Assembly (NCBI RefSeq): GCF_013359755.1
Contig: NZ_JABMCJ010000090.1
Coordinates: forward strand, 186,001-250,000
From: Tardiphaga robiniae
GTDB taxonomy: Bacteria > Pseudomonadota > Alphaproteobacteria > Rhizobiales > Xanthobacteraceae
Reading direction: 5' to 3'
DNA length: 64,000 bases
Shown: piece by piece, positions 15,598-23,905 of the stretch
Layout: each line of letters begins with the position of its first letter
Numbering within the stretch: position 1 is the first letter of the stretch
Notes under the pieces: generated by a model
Databases searched by the model: none
What the model saw: only the letters and a program-made list of their open reading frames with translations
Told to the model about the DNA's origin: nothing
Position numbers and translations under genes: made by a program

Positions 15598-17979
15598 ATG
15601 GCTCTTGGGGGCATGACTACGCGCGCCTTGTTGTTGGGTGTGTCGATCGTATCAATGGGGGCGTTGGTCTCCGAGACCGCCTTGGCACAGGCCGCCGCGC
15701 AGGCAGGCGACGTGCAGCCGCAAAAGCCGAAACCCGCCAAGAAAAAGCGTGCTGCTGCCAAGCCGGCGGCCGTGCCGGCGCAGGTAGCTAACGCAAATGC
15801 GCAGGCCAGCCGCAGCGGCCAGTCACTCGATGAAATCACGGTGACGGCTTCGAAGACCCAGGAGCGCGCCATCGATGCGCTGGCGCCCGTCAGCGTCGTG
15901 ACGCAGGAGCAGATCCAGCTGCAGCAGCCGAGCCGGCTGAGCCAGCTTTTCTACAATGTCCCCGGTGTCTGGATGCAGGATCGTGGCGATGATCCGTCCA
16001 CGGCGATCAATATCCGCGGCTTGCAGGATTTCGGACGTGTCGCCGTTGTCGTTGACGGCGCTCGCCAGAACTATCAGCGCTCCGGTCACAATGCGAATGG
16101 CTCGTTCTTTCTCGATCCCGAGCTGATCGGCGGCATCGATATCACCCGCGGCCCGACTGCCAATATTTACGGCTCTGGTGCCATCGGCGGCGTGGCCTCG
16201 TTCCGCACCAAGGATATCAATGACGTTCTGCGACCCGGCGAGCGCTGGGGCGTGGATATGAGCGGCTCCTACGGCTCCAACAACAATCGCGGTCTCGGCT
16301 CCGTGTTCGGCGGCGTGCGTGTCGACCCGACGGTCGATGTGTTCGGCGGTGCGGTCTATCGCACCCAGGGCAACTACAAGGATGGCGCCGGTACCGAGAT
16401 TGGCAATACAGGCAACGACATCGCTGCGGGCCTGATGAAAGTTACGGTTCGCCCGGCCGACGGCCATGAGGTGAAGTTCGGCGGCCTGTTCCAGGACTAC
16501 AGCTACACGATTGGTCAGTTGAATCGTGGTCCAACTACAACGCCGGCCTTGATCGCTCTGAATCAGGGCTCGTCCGTCTATGCCTCCAATGCAAAGAACT
16601 ATACCGGTACGGTGACGTGGAAATACGCGCGTCCGGAGGACATGCTGTTCGATTTCAATGTCTCGCTTTACGGCAATCGCGTCGACAACGACCAGACCAA
16701 GACCTACCACTATTCGACGGCCGGCACCGCGCTCTGCGGTGCTGGTAGTGCCGGTAACAACATTTCTGGTTGCGTTGGCGATCAGCGCGGCTACTTGCTG
16801 GATACGTTCGGCGTCGACGTCAACAACACGTCTCGCTTCAATATCGGTGAGTGGCGCAATGCTGTGACCTATGGCTTCGACGTCTTCAACGACAAGGTGA
16901 AAACATTCGACTCGCGCGGAAACTCCAACATCACCACGCCGAGCGGCGAGCGCACAGTCTCCGGCGGCTTCGTCCAGCTAAAGACCAACTATTCGAGTTG
17001 GCTCGAAGTCATAGGCGCGCTGCGTTATGACCACTATGAGCTCAATTCAAGCGGGACAGCCGTGGGTGTTAACAATGTTTCATCCAGCGGTGACCGCCTG
17101 TCGCCCAAGATCACACTCGGCGTGACGCCGGTAGCGGGCTTTACGCCCTATGTGAGCTATGCGGAGGGTTATCGTGCACCATCCATCAGTGAAACGCTCA
17201 TTGCAGGTGGCCACGCTTCCGGCGGCGGACCGACTTTCGTCACCTGTGCTGATGGTACCGCTGGCCTGTTCTGCTTCTTGCCGAACCCGAACCTCCGGGC
17301 AGAAGTCGGCAAGAACAAGGAAGTCGGCATCAATCTGAAATACAACGACGTCTTTACGTCTGGCGACAGTTTCCGCGCCAAGTTTAACTTCTTCCGCAAC
17401 GACGTTGATGACTACATCGACCTCGTCGCCTCTACGCCAGTTCTCGTCAACTATGTATTCATGGGGCGTCCTGGCACCATCCTCAACAGCAACTTCTATC
17501 AGTACCAAAACATTGCCAATGCGAAGATCGAAGGCTTCGAGGCCGAGACGGCCTATGACGCGGGCCTTTGGTTCCTGGGCGTCGGCGCGACGGTTCAAAG
17601 CGGCAAGAACACCCAGACCAATGTTGGTCTGGCGACAATCCAGCCGCGCAAGGTCACGACCACCGGTGGCGTCCGCCTGCTCGATCGCAAGCTGACAATC
17701 TCGGCTCAGTGGGCTTCGGTCGCGGCCAATACCGACCTTCCGGCCGGATACGTGCCATCGACCTCCTACGATCTCGTCAATCTCTACGTCGCCTATCAAC
17801 CGACGCAGGACATCACCTTGAATTTCGGGGTCGACAATATCCTGAACCAGTATTACCGCCCCTATGCTATTCCCGGGTCGACCAGCGATGGCACAACGCA
17901 GAACGACGCGTTGTGGACCGCCCCTGGTCCGGGCATCGTTTACAAGGGTGGCATCAAGGTGCATTTCGGCGGCGCATAA
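15598..17979 (+). CDS. hmuR: TonB-dependent haem receptor HmuR
   Basis: A 793-residue outer-membrane haem receptor. A signal peptide ends near ETALAQ (about residue 31). A Pro/Lys/Ala-rich linker follows, then a TonB-box-like segment (DEITVTAS), the plug (GVWMQDRGDD, INIRGLQDFGRVAVVVDG, TRGPTANIYGSGAIGG) and a 22-strand-type barrel. The haem-receptor signature is clear: YRAP at residue 525 and NPNL at 563, with H539 between them as the candidate haem ligand. The C-terminal strand ends as expected (VYKGGIKVHFGGA). GGGGA lies seven bases before ATG. TonB/ExbBD is not encoded in the window. It is followed by a small hairpin and then the haem-degradation genes. Confidence 0.95.
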   Translation: MALGGMTTRALLLGVSIVSMGALVSETALAQAAAQAGDVQPQKPKPAKKKRAAAKPAAVPAQVANANAQASRSGQSLDEITVTASKTQERAIDALAPVSVVTQEQIQLQQPSRLSQLFYNVPGVWMQDRGDDPSTAINIRGLQDFGRVAVVVDGARQNYQRSGHNANGSFFLDPELIGGIDITRGPTANIYGSGAIGGVASFRTKDINDVLRPGERWGVDMSGSYGSNNNRGLGSVFGGVRVDPTVDVFGGAVYRTQGNYKDGAGTEIGNTGNDIAAGLMKVTVRPADGHEVKFGGLFQDYSYTIGQLNRGPTTTPALIALNQGSSVYASNAKNYTGTVTWKYARPEDMLFDFNVSLYGNRVDNDQTKTYHYSTAGTALCGAGSAGNNISGCVGDQRGYLLDTFGVDVNNTSRFNIGEWRNAVTYGFDVFNDKVKTFDSRGNSNITTPSGERTVSGGFVQLKTNYSSWLEVIGALRYDHYELNSSGTAVGVNNVSSSGDRLSPKITLGVTPVAGFTPYVSYAEGYRAPSISETLIAGGHASGGGPTFVTCADGTAGLFCFLPNPNLRAEVGKNKEVGINLKYNDVFTSGDSFRAKFNFFRNDVDDYIDLVASTPVLVNYVFMGRPGTILNSNFYQYQNIANAKIEGFEAETAYDAGLWFLGVGATVQSGKNTQTNVGLATIQPRKVTTTGGVRLLDRKLTISAQWASVAANTDLPAGYVPSTSYDLVNLYVAYQPTQDITLNFGVDNILNQYYRPYAIPGSTSDGTTQNDALWTAPGPGIVYKGGIKVHFGGA

Positions 17980-18008
17980 TCGCCATCTGCATCCACCAGC
18001 CTCCAAGG

Positions 18009-18034
18009 AATCGCGCTCATGTCCGGGCGCGATT
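18009..18034 (+). terminator. Hairpin after hmuR
   Basis: AATCGCGC and GCGCGATT form a perfect 8-bp stem with a 10-base loop, starting 30 bases after the hmuR stop. There is no real T tract, so it may be a weak terminator, an attenuator or an mRNA-stabilising hairpin between hmuR and hmuQ. Confidence 0.45.
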
Positions 18035-18077
18035 TCGGTTATGATAGGTTCTCGACGTCACGAAAGGAAAGACATCC

Positions 18078-18416
18078 ATGTTCATCGCCATGAACCGCTT
18101 TCAGGTCAAAACCGGATCCGAAGCCGCTTTCGAAAACATCTGGGCGACCCGCGAATCCTATCTCTCGGAATTGCCGGGCTTCATCGAGTTCAGCCTGCTG
18201 AAGGGGCCGGTGGCTGAGGATCACACGCTGTATTCGTCGCATACGGTCTGGGCCAGCAAGGCAGACTTCGAGGGCTGGACCAAGTCCGAGCAGTTCCGCA
18301 AGGCGCATGCCCGCGCGGACAATAAGTCGGAAGGCGCCAGCCTCTATCTCGGTCACCCCAAGTTCGAGGGTTTCGAAGTGATCCAGTCCGAGCGCCGCAA
18401 GAGCGCTGCGGCCTGA
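18078..18416 (+). CDS. hmuQ: IsdG-type haem-degrading monooxygenase (HmuQ/HmuD)
   Basis: A 112-residue antibiotic-biosynthesis-monooxygenase-fold protein. The IsdG catalytic residues Asn, Trp and His fall at N6, W67 and H77, nearly identical to their S. aureus IsdG positions, with the family spacing kept (FIAMNRFQV, EGWTKSEQFRKAH). Such enzymes open the haem ring and release iron; Bradyrhizobium has homologues named HmuQ and HmuD. A purine-rich AAGGAAAG lies before ATG 18078. The gene follows hmuR and precedes hutX, so haem imported by HmuTUV would be degraded here in the cytoplasm. Which paralogue name applies is not certain. Confidence 0.88.
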   Translation: MFIAMNRFQVKTGSEAAFENIWATRESYLSELPGFIEFSLLKGPVAEDHTLYSSHTVWASKADFEGWTKSEQFRKAHARADNKSEGASLYLGHPKFEGFEVIQSERRKSAAA

Positions 18417-18463
18417 TTGCAGGCACTGCGTCTCACATCAATGATCGATCACGGAGCCATCTC

Positions 18464-18970
18464 ATGCTGAATACGGATCTCGCCGCGCTGAAGACCTATA
18501 TGGCGGAGAATCCCGGCGCCGTGGTCGAGACCGTTGCGCGCGAGCGGGGCGTCACGCCGCGTGCGGTGCTGGAAGCGCTGCCCGAGGGGATGGTGACCAT
18601 CGGTGGCGGCGCCGACACGTTCGTCACGGCGATGACGGATATCGCCGAGTGGGGCGAGGTGACGCTGATCGTGCATACCGAGGACGGCATCTTCGAGACC
18701 ACAGCGCCGCTGTCGCCGGGTGCCATTGGCCACGGCTACTACAATCTGACGCAGCCCAAGGGGTTGCATGGCCATCTGCGTCATGAGCGCTGCGGCGGCG
18801 TGGCTTTCGTCGAGCGGCCGTTCATGGGCAAGTCGTCGGCTTTCGTCGCATTTCTCAATGTCGATGGCGGTGTGATGTTCAAGGTCTTCGTGGGCCGCGA
18901 CGAGACCCGTGCGCTGAAGCAGGATCAGCTCGAACGTTTCCGCGTACTGGCTGGAAAGCTCGCTGCTTAA
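18464..18970 (+). CDS. hutX: Haem utilisation protein HutX
   Basis: A 168-residue protein of the HutX/HuvX/ChuX haem-utilisation family (haem-trafficking proteins of the cytoplasm). Family features are the N-terminal helix pair ending in LEALPEGMV, then the sheet segments MTDIAEWGEVTLIVHTED and HGYYNLTQPKGLHGHLRHER, and the late FMGKSSAFVAFLNVDGGVMFKVFVGRD. The histidine-rich HGHLRHER segment is a possible haem contact. CGGAG precedes ATG. It follows the IsdG-like gene in the same orientation and probably hands haem to or from it. It ends six bases before the stop of the convergent LysR gene. Confidence 0.9.
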   Translation: MLNTDLAALKTYMAENPGAVVETVARERGVTPRAVLEALPEGMVTIGGGADTFVTAMTDIAEWGEVTLIVHTEDGIFETTAPLSPGAIGHGYYNLTQPKGLHGHLRHERCGGVAFVERPFMGKSSAFVAFLNVDGGVMFKVFVGRDETRALKQDQLERFRVLAGKLAA

Positions 18971-18975
18971 GGCGT

Positions 18976-19881
18976 CTACCCTTCTTCACTGTCCTTCATC
19001 TGCGCCACCAGCATCTCGGCGACCAGTCGCGTTGATGGCGATGCCATGCGCGCGGCCGACTGCACCAGCGTCACCTGTGTTGACTCCAGTCTGCGGTCGC
19101 GCGGCGGGATCGCGACAAGTGTGCCGGCATTGATCGCCGCCGTCGCCGAGACCATCGGCAGGAACGTCGCAAGATCGGTGCGGGCAGCGACGGTCTGGGT
19201 GAAGGCCAGCGAGTTGGTCTCGCTGCACATTTCCAGCCGCACACTGGCCTGTGCGCAGGACTTGTCGAGTTCCTGACGAATGCCGAATGATGGGTCCGGA
19301 AGGATCACGCGCAACCCTGCAAGATCCTTCATCGCGTATGAGTTTTGGCCGGCGAGCGGATGCGTGGGCGCGACGATCAGGCAGACCGGTTGCCGCATGC
19401 GTCCGAGTTCGATCAGATCGCGTCGCGGCGCACGACCGAAGATCAGGCCGAGATCGACCTCGTTCTGGCTGACCATCTCGACCACATCGCGAGCGCCCAC
19501 GGCGGTGACAGATAGCGCGATCCCGGGATATTGCTGCGACAGGTCAACGAAGGAGTTGGGCAGGAAGCTCGACAGCATGCCTTCGACGGTGGCGATCTTC
19601 ACCTGGCCGCGGCGCAGCGATGCGAATTCCTCGACCTGGCTGCGCAGCCCGTCGAGCTGGCTGCGGTTCTCGACTGCATAGCGATAGAGCACGTGGCCGG
19701 CATCGGTCAGGTTCATGCCGCGCGCGCCGCGCTCGAACAGCTTGACCGCAAGCTCCTCCTCCAGACCCTGCACCTGCCGGCTAATGGCGGAGGGGGCGAT
19801 GCGGAGCGCTGCGGCGGCCTGTTTGATCGATCCGGACTCGGTAACCACGCGAAAATAGCGAATGGCGGTGGATTCGATCAT
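18976..19881 (-). CDS. LysR-family transcriptional regulator
   Basis: A 301-residue LysR regulator. It has an N-terminal winged helix (residues 1-65: TAIRYFRVVTESGSIKQAAAALRIAPSAISRQVQGLEEEL with the usual LFERGARGMNLTDAG) and a C-terminal inducer-binding domain. It is divergent from the branched-chain-amino-acid-type importer operon across 158 bases, the classic LysR layout, so that operon is its likely target. The ligand is unknown. Confidence 0.93.
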   Translation of the reverse strand: MIESTAIRYFRVVTESGSIKQAAAALRIAPSAISRQVQGLEEELAVKLFERGARGMNLTDAGHVLYRYAVENRSQLDGLRSQVEEFASLRRGQVKIATVEGMLSSFLPNSFVDLSQQYPGIALSVTAVGARDVVEMVSQNEVDLGLIFGRAPRRDLIELGRMRQPVCLIVAPTHPLAGQNSYAMKDLAGLRVILPDPSFGIRQELDKSCAQASVRLEMCSETNSLAFTQTVAARTDLATFLPMVSATAAINAGTLVAIPPRDRRLESTQVTLVQSAARMASPSTRLVAEMLVAQMKDSEEG

Positions 19882-20039
19882 GGTCAGTCCCTCGCTGCTG
19901 GCTGCCCAGCGCGATGGCAGGACCTGACTAGCGTTCTGATTTTCAGACCTCTCACATCGAAATTCAATGCTTTTATTCGAAATCTAAATTTGACAGAGTT
20001 TTGATCAGGTCACGGTCCCGTCATCGATGGAGAATTTGG
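19882..20039. promoter_or_regulatory. Divergent LysR / importer control region
   Basis: These 158 bases separate the LysR gene from the importer operon. The stretch 19955-19995 is AT-rich and repeats TCGAAAT twice, 18 bases apart (starting at 19958 and 19976), a plausible LysR binding area. GGAG at 20029-20032, seven bases before ATG 20040, is the ribosome-binding site that fixes the start of the binding protein. No other gene was seen. Confidence 0.4.
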
Positions 20040-21257
20040 ATGTTTCATCCCCGGCTTGCTGTCTCGGCTTTTTCCGCATCCCTCCTGCTGGCTGCGGCCG
20101 GTTTGGGAGCGACCTCCTCAATGGCTTCGGCGCAGGATGTGATCCGCTTCGGCGCGCCGCTGCCGATTACCGGGCCGCTGGCGCCGGAAGCCGTGAAGCA
20201 GCAGCAGGGCTACGACCTCTGGGCCGAACAGGCCAACAAGGCCGGCGGCATCGATGTCGGCGGCAAGAAGTACAAGGTCGAGATCGTCTATTCGGACTAC
20301 CAGTCCAACACGCCGCGCTCGGTGCAGACCACCGAACAGATGATCACCCAGGACAAGGTGAACTTCATGTTCGGCCCGTTCGGCTCGGGCGCCGCCAAGG
20401 CCGCCAGCACGATCGCCGAGAAATACAAGGTGCCGATGCTGGCCGCGACGGCGTCGTCATCCCAAGTCTATGATCAGAACTACAAATATCTGTTCGGCAC
20501 CTTCACCCCGAACGACACGCTGACGACGCCGCTGACGCAGCTCGTCAAGGCCAAGGCTGCCGACGTCAAGAAGGTTGCCATTCTGGCGCGTAACGATCTG
20601 TTTCCGCTGGCCATCGCGCAGGAAATGGAGAAATCCGCCAAGGCCAACGGTCTCGAAGTCGTCTATTTCGAAAAATACGCCATCAACACGCTCGATCACT
20701 CCGCAACCCTGTCGCAGATCAAGTCGTTGAATCCGCAATGGGTGTTCGTCACCGGCTACACCAACGACCTCTTGCTGATCCGCAAGCAGATGGTCGATCA
20801 GCAGATGAAGGCCAATGTCGTGACCATGATCGCCGGTCCGGCCTATCAGGAATTCATCGAATCCGCCGGGCAGAGCGCCGAGAACATCTCCAGCGCCTCG
20901 TGGTGGCATCCGGCCGAACAGTACAACGGCAAAGACATTTTCGGCACCACGGCCAACTTCGTGAAGCTGTTCAAGGACAAGTACAAGCTCGAGCCCGACT
21001 ACGCCCACGCCTCGGCTGCGGTCTGCGGCGCGCTGTTCCAGATGGCCATCGAAAAGGCCGGTTCGCTGGATCGCGACAAGGTGCGTGACGAACTCGCCAA
21101 GATGGACGTCGTGACCTTCTGGGGCCCGGTGAAATTCGGCGCCAACGGCCAGATCAACTCGCTCGAACCGCCGGTCTTCCAGATCCAGGCCGGCAAGCCT
21201 GTTGTGCTGTTCCCGGACGCCATCAAGCAGGGCGACTTCAAGCTCGGCGTGAACTGA
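20040..21257 (+). CDS. Branched-chain amino acid-type ABC substrate-binding protein
   Basis: A 405-residue periplasmic binding protein of the LivJ/LivK superfamily (Peripla_BP_6). ATG 20040 is chosen over the frame's first start at 20001 because GGAG sits seven bases upstream and a clean signal peptide follows (cleavage near SMASAQ). Mature landmarks are RFGAPLPITGPLAPEAVKQQ, EIVYSDYQSNTPRSVQT, NFMFGPFGSGAAKAAS and the hinge regions of the two lobes. In rhizobia many members bind aromatic or other carboxylic acids, so the substrate is open. Its stop codon lies inside a 49-bp palindromic repeat that separates it from the permease genes. Confidence 0.93.
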   Translation: MFHPRLAVSAFSASLLLAAAGLGATSSMASAQDVIRFGAPLPITGPLAPEAVKQQQGYDLWAEQANKAGGIDVGGKKYKVEIVYSDYQSNTPRSVQTTEQMITQDKVNFMFGPFGSGAAKAASTIAEKYKVPMLAATASSSQVYDQNYKYLFGTFTPNDTLTTPLTQLVKAKAADVKKVAILARNDLFPLAIAQEMEKSAKANGLEVVYFEKYAINTLDHSATLSQIKSLNPQWVFVTGYTNDLLLIRKQMVDQQMKANVVTMIAGPAYQEFIESAGQSAENISSASWWHPAEQYNGKDIFGTTANFVKLFKDKYKLEPDYAHASAAVCGALFQMAIEKAGSLDRDKVRDELAKMDVVTFWGPVKFGANGQINSLEPPVFQIQAGKPVVLFPDAIKQGDFKLGVN

Positions 21258-21304
21258 GCATGATCCCGAAAAGTGGATACCGGTTTTCGGACAAGATCAT
21301 GCTC
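21256..21304. repeat. 49-bp palindromic intergenic repeat, copy 1
   Basis: The outer arms GAGCATGATC and GATCATGCTC pair perfectly over 10 bp; the inner arms CCGAAAA and TTTTCGG pair over 7 bp around GTGGATACCGG. A second copy at 56468-56516 matches at 45 of 49 positions. The repeat starts inside the TGA stop of the binding-protein gene and lies within the importer operon, so it is transcribed and would form a hairpin in the mRNA. Elements like this are scattered in rhizobial genomes. Confidence 0.85.
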
Positions 21305-21337
21305 AAGCAAGTCTGCTAAGACCGGCGGGGAATCCAC

Positions 21338-22204
21338 ATGCTGGCCATCCAGGTCCTGATCAATGCACTCGTGCTTGGGTGTCTCTATGCCTGTATCGCG
21401 ATCGGTTTCTCGCTGGTCTGGGGCGTGCTCAACGTCATCAACCTGATCCACGGCTCGTTCATCGTGCTCGGCGCCTATCTCGCCTGGGGCGCCTATAATT
21501 CGCTCGGCCTGTCGCCGTGGTATGCGCTGCTGATCGCCGCGCCGGCGTTCTTCGTGTTCGGCTATCTGTTGCAGCGGCTGCTGCTCAACCGCGTCATCAC
21601 TGCACCGGTGCTGGTGACGCTGACGCTGACCTTCGGGCTCGATCTGATCCTGAACAATGCGATGATCTATTACTTCAAGGCCGATTACCGGAAGCTGATC
21701 CTCAATCCGCCCACGGGATCGATCTCGATCTTCGACGTCGTCGTTCCCGTCGACCGTCTGATCGCCACCGCCTCAGCGCTGGCGCTGACCTTTCTGCTCT
21801 ATCTGCTGCTGCGCCGCTCCAAGGTCGGCCGCGCCATTGTCGCCGTCCGGCTCGACCGCGATGCTGCCGTGCTGATGGGCGTCGATGTGAAATCGATCTA
21901 CGCCATCGCCTTCGGTCTCGGCGCTGCGCTCGCCGGCTGCGCCGGTGTGCTGATGGCGCTGATCTTCCCGATCTCACCGCTGACCTCATCGGCCTATCTG
22001 GGCAAGGCCTTCGTGGTCTGCGTGCTCGGCGGACTCGGCAGCGTGTCCGGCGCATTGGCGGGCGGCATCTTGCTGGCTTTGGTCGAAGGCGTGGGCTCGG
22101 TCTATCTCGGCCCGGCCCATGCGGTGACGCTGTCCTTCGTCCTGCTCATCATCTTCCTTGTGGTCAGGCCGCAGGGCTTGCTCGGCCGAAAGGGTTTTGA
22201 ATGA
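21338..22204 (+). CDS. Branched-chain amino acid-type ABC permease (LivH type)
   Basis: A 288-residue inner-membrane permease of the LivH family, with about eight hydrophobic helices. Landmarks are GCLYACIAIGFSLVWGVLNV, NLIHGSFIVLGAYLAW and the C-terminal GKAFVVCVLGGLGSVSGALA. GGGGAA precedes ATG 21338. It overlaps the LivM-type gene by four bases (ATGA). It forms the transmembrane channel with that protein. Confidence 0.94.
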   Translation: MLAIQVLINALVLGCLYACIAIGFSLVWGVLNVINLIHGSFIVLGAYLAWGAYNSLGLSPWYALLIAAPAFFVFGYLLQRLLLNRVITAPVLVTLTLTFGLDLILNNAMIYYFKADYRKLILNPPTGSISIFDVVVPVDRLIATASALALTFLLYLLLRRSKVGRAIVAVRLDRDAAVLMGVDVKSIYAIAFGLGAALAGCAGVLMALIFPISPLTSSAYLGKAFVVCVLGGLGSVSGALAGGILLALVEGVGSVYLGPAHAVTLSFVLLIIFLVVRPQGLLGRKGFE

Positions 22205-23151
22205 CCCGGACCAATATCGCGCTTCTCGTCCTCATTGGCTGCGTGGCGGCACTGCCCCTGTTTGGCGATGCCTATGCGCTACGTCTCGGCACCATGGCCT
22301 GCATGTATGCGATCTTCGCGTTGTCATGGAACATCGTCGGCGGCTTCGCCGGTTACCCGTCTTTTGCGACGGCCGCCTTCTTCGGGCTCGGCGCCTACAC
22401 GACCGGCATTCTCATGAATAAGGGCGTGCCGCTGCCCCTGTCGCTGCTGGGGTCGCTGGTATTGTGCCTGTTGCTTGCTGCGGCTCTCGGTGTGGTGCTG
22501 CTGCGCCTCCGCGGCCATTACTTCGCCATCGCCAGCCTGTCGCTGGTCGAAGTGTTCCGCGAACTCGTCAACAACGCCACCGACCTCACCGGCGGCGGCA
22601 TGGGCCTGAACATTCCGCTGGTCTCCGGGTCGAGCGTGCTGTCCGACGCGACGTTCTTCTTTTACGCCATGTGGGGACTGCTGCTGATCACCGCGCTCGT
22701 CGTCATCGCAGTCTCGATGTCGAAGCTCGGCTTCGGTCTCAACTGCATCCGGCAGAACGAGACGGCCTCGAACATGGTCGGTCTCAATTCCACGCTCTAC
22801 AAGGCCGTGGCTTTCGGCCTGTCCGCCTGTTTCGTCGGTGCCGCCGGCGGGCTCTATGCGGCCTGGGTGCATTACATCGATCCGTCCGACGTGTTCGACA
22901 TCTTGTATTCGGTGAAGCCGATCGTGATGGCGCTGATGGGCGGGCTCGGCTCGCCGCTCGGCGTGGTCTGCGGCGCCTTCGTCTATCTCGGCCTCGAGGA
23001 AGTGGTCTGGCGCAATTACATCCAGATCCATTCGGGCGTGCTGGGCGTGCTCATCATCCTGCTGCTGCTGTTCCTGCCGCATGGGTTGGTCTCGCTGCAT
23101 GCCGGCAAGATCTGGCGCGGGCTCAGCGGACGAAAGGCAAAGCATGTCTGA
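22201..23151 (+). CDS. Branched-chain amino acid-type ABC permease (LivM type)
   Basis: A 316-residue LivM-family inner-membrane permease. Landmarks are MYAIFALSWNIVGGFAGYPS, LRGHYFAIASLSLVEVFREL, NCIRQNETASNMVGLNSTLY and KPIVMALMGGLGSPLGVVCG. It is coupled to its neighbours by overlaps: four bases with LivH upstream and eight bases with the LivG-type ATPase downstream. Confidence 0.94.
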   Translation: MTRTNIALLVLIGCVAALPLFGDAYALRLGTMACMYAIFALSWNIVGGFAGYPSFATAAFFGLGAYTTGILMNKGVPLPLSLLGSLVLCLLLAAALGVVLLRLRGHYFAIASLSLVEVFRELVNNATDLTGGGMGLNIPLVSGSSVLSDATFFFYAMWGLLLITALVVIAVSMSKLGFGLNCIRQNETASNMVGLNSTLYKAVAFGLSACFVGAAGGLYAAWVHYIDPSDVFDILYSVKPIVMALMGGLGSPLGVVCGAFVYLGLEEVVWRNYIQIHSGVLGVLIILLLLFLPHGLVSLHAGKIWRGLSGRKAKHV

Positions 23152-23905
23152 GATCCGTCAAGAAATCCTGCATCTCAGCAGCGTCTCGCGAAACTTCAGC
23201 GGGCTGAAGGCGCTGAGCGATGTCTCGCTGTCCGTTAACAAGGGCGAGGTGGTTGGCCTGATCGGCCCGAATGGCGCCGGCAAGACCACGCTGGTCAACA
23301 CCATCTGCGGTGTCACGCCGGCGAGTTCCGGCGTGGTCACCTTCGATGGCCGCGACATCACGCGGATCAAGACCTATCAATCGGCGCGGCTCGGCCTGTC
23401 GCGCACCTTCCAGATCGTGCAGCCCTTTGCGGAATTTTCGGCGCTCGACAATGTCGCTGCGGCCGCGTTGTTCTCGCAACCGGGCGAGAGCCTGAAGTCG
23501 GCGCGCGAGGCCGCTCGCGCGCATCTCGCATTCGTTGGCCTCGACGCGCAGGCCGACCAGTCCGCAGCAACGTTGACACTGGCGATGCGCAAGCGGCTGG
23601 AGCTAGCCAAGGCGCTGGCGATGAAGCCGAAGCTGCTGTTCCTCGACGAGGTCAATGCCGGCCTCAACAGCGCCGAGGTCGAACGCGCCACCAAGCTGAT
23701 CCATCAGCTCGCCGCCGACGGCATCACCATCGTGATGATCGAACATCTGATGAAGGTCGTGCTCAATGTCTGCACCCGCATCGCGGTGCTGCATAACGGA
23801 CGGCTGATTGCCGACGGCGCGCCGCGCGACATCATCAAGGATCCCGCCGTCGTCGATGCCTATCTGGGCCAGCAATATGCACAACGGAACGCCGCCCGTG
23901 GCTGA
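23144..23905 (+). CDS. Branched-chain amino acid-type ABC ATPase (LivG type)
   Basis: A 253-residue ATPase. ATG 23144 (MSEIRQEILHLSSV) is used; the frame is open upstream to 23081 but that part lies inside livM. Walker A is GPNGAGKTT and Walker B LLFLDEVNAGLN. The signature motif is unusual: where LSGGQ is expected the protein reads LTLAMRKRLELAKALA, the degenerate form found in a subset of LivG proteins. The H-loop is IVMIEHLMKVV. It overlaps the permease gene by eight bases and the next ATPase gene by eight bases. Confidence 0.93.
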   Translation: MSEIRQEILHLSSVSRNFSGLKALSDVSLSVNKGEVVGLIGPNGAGKTTLVNTICGVTPASSGVVTFDGRDITRIKTYQSARLGLSRTFQIVQPFAEFSALDNVAAAALFSQPGESLKSAREAARAHLAFVGLDAQADQSAATLTLAMRKRLELAKALAMKPKLLFLDEVNAGLNSAEVERATKLIHQLAADGITIVMIEHLMKVVLNVCTRIAVLHNGRLIADGAPRDIIKDPAVVDAYLGQQYAQRNAARG

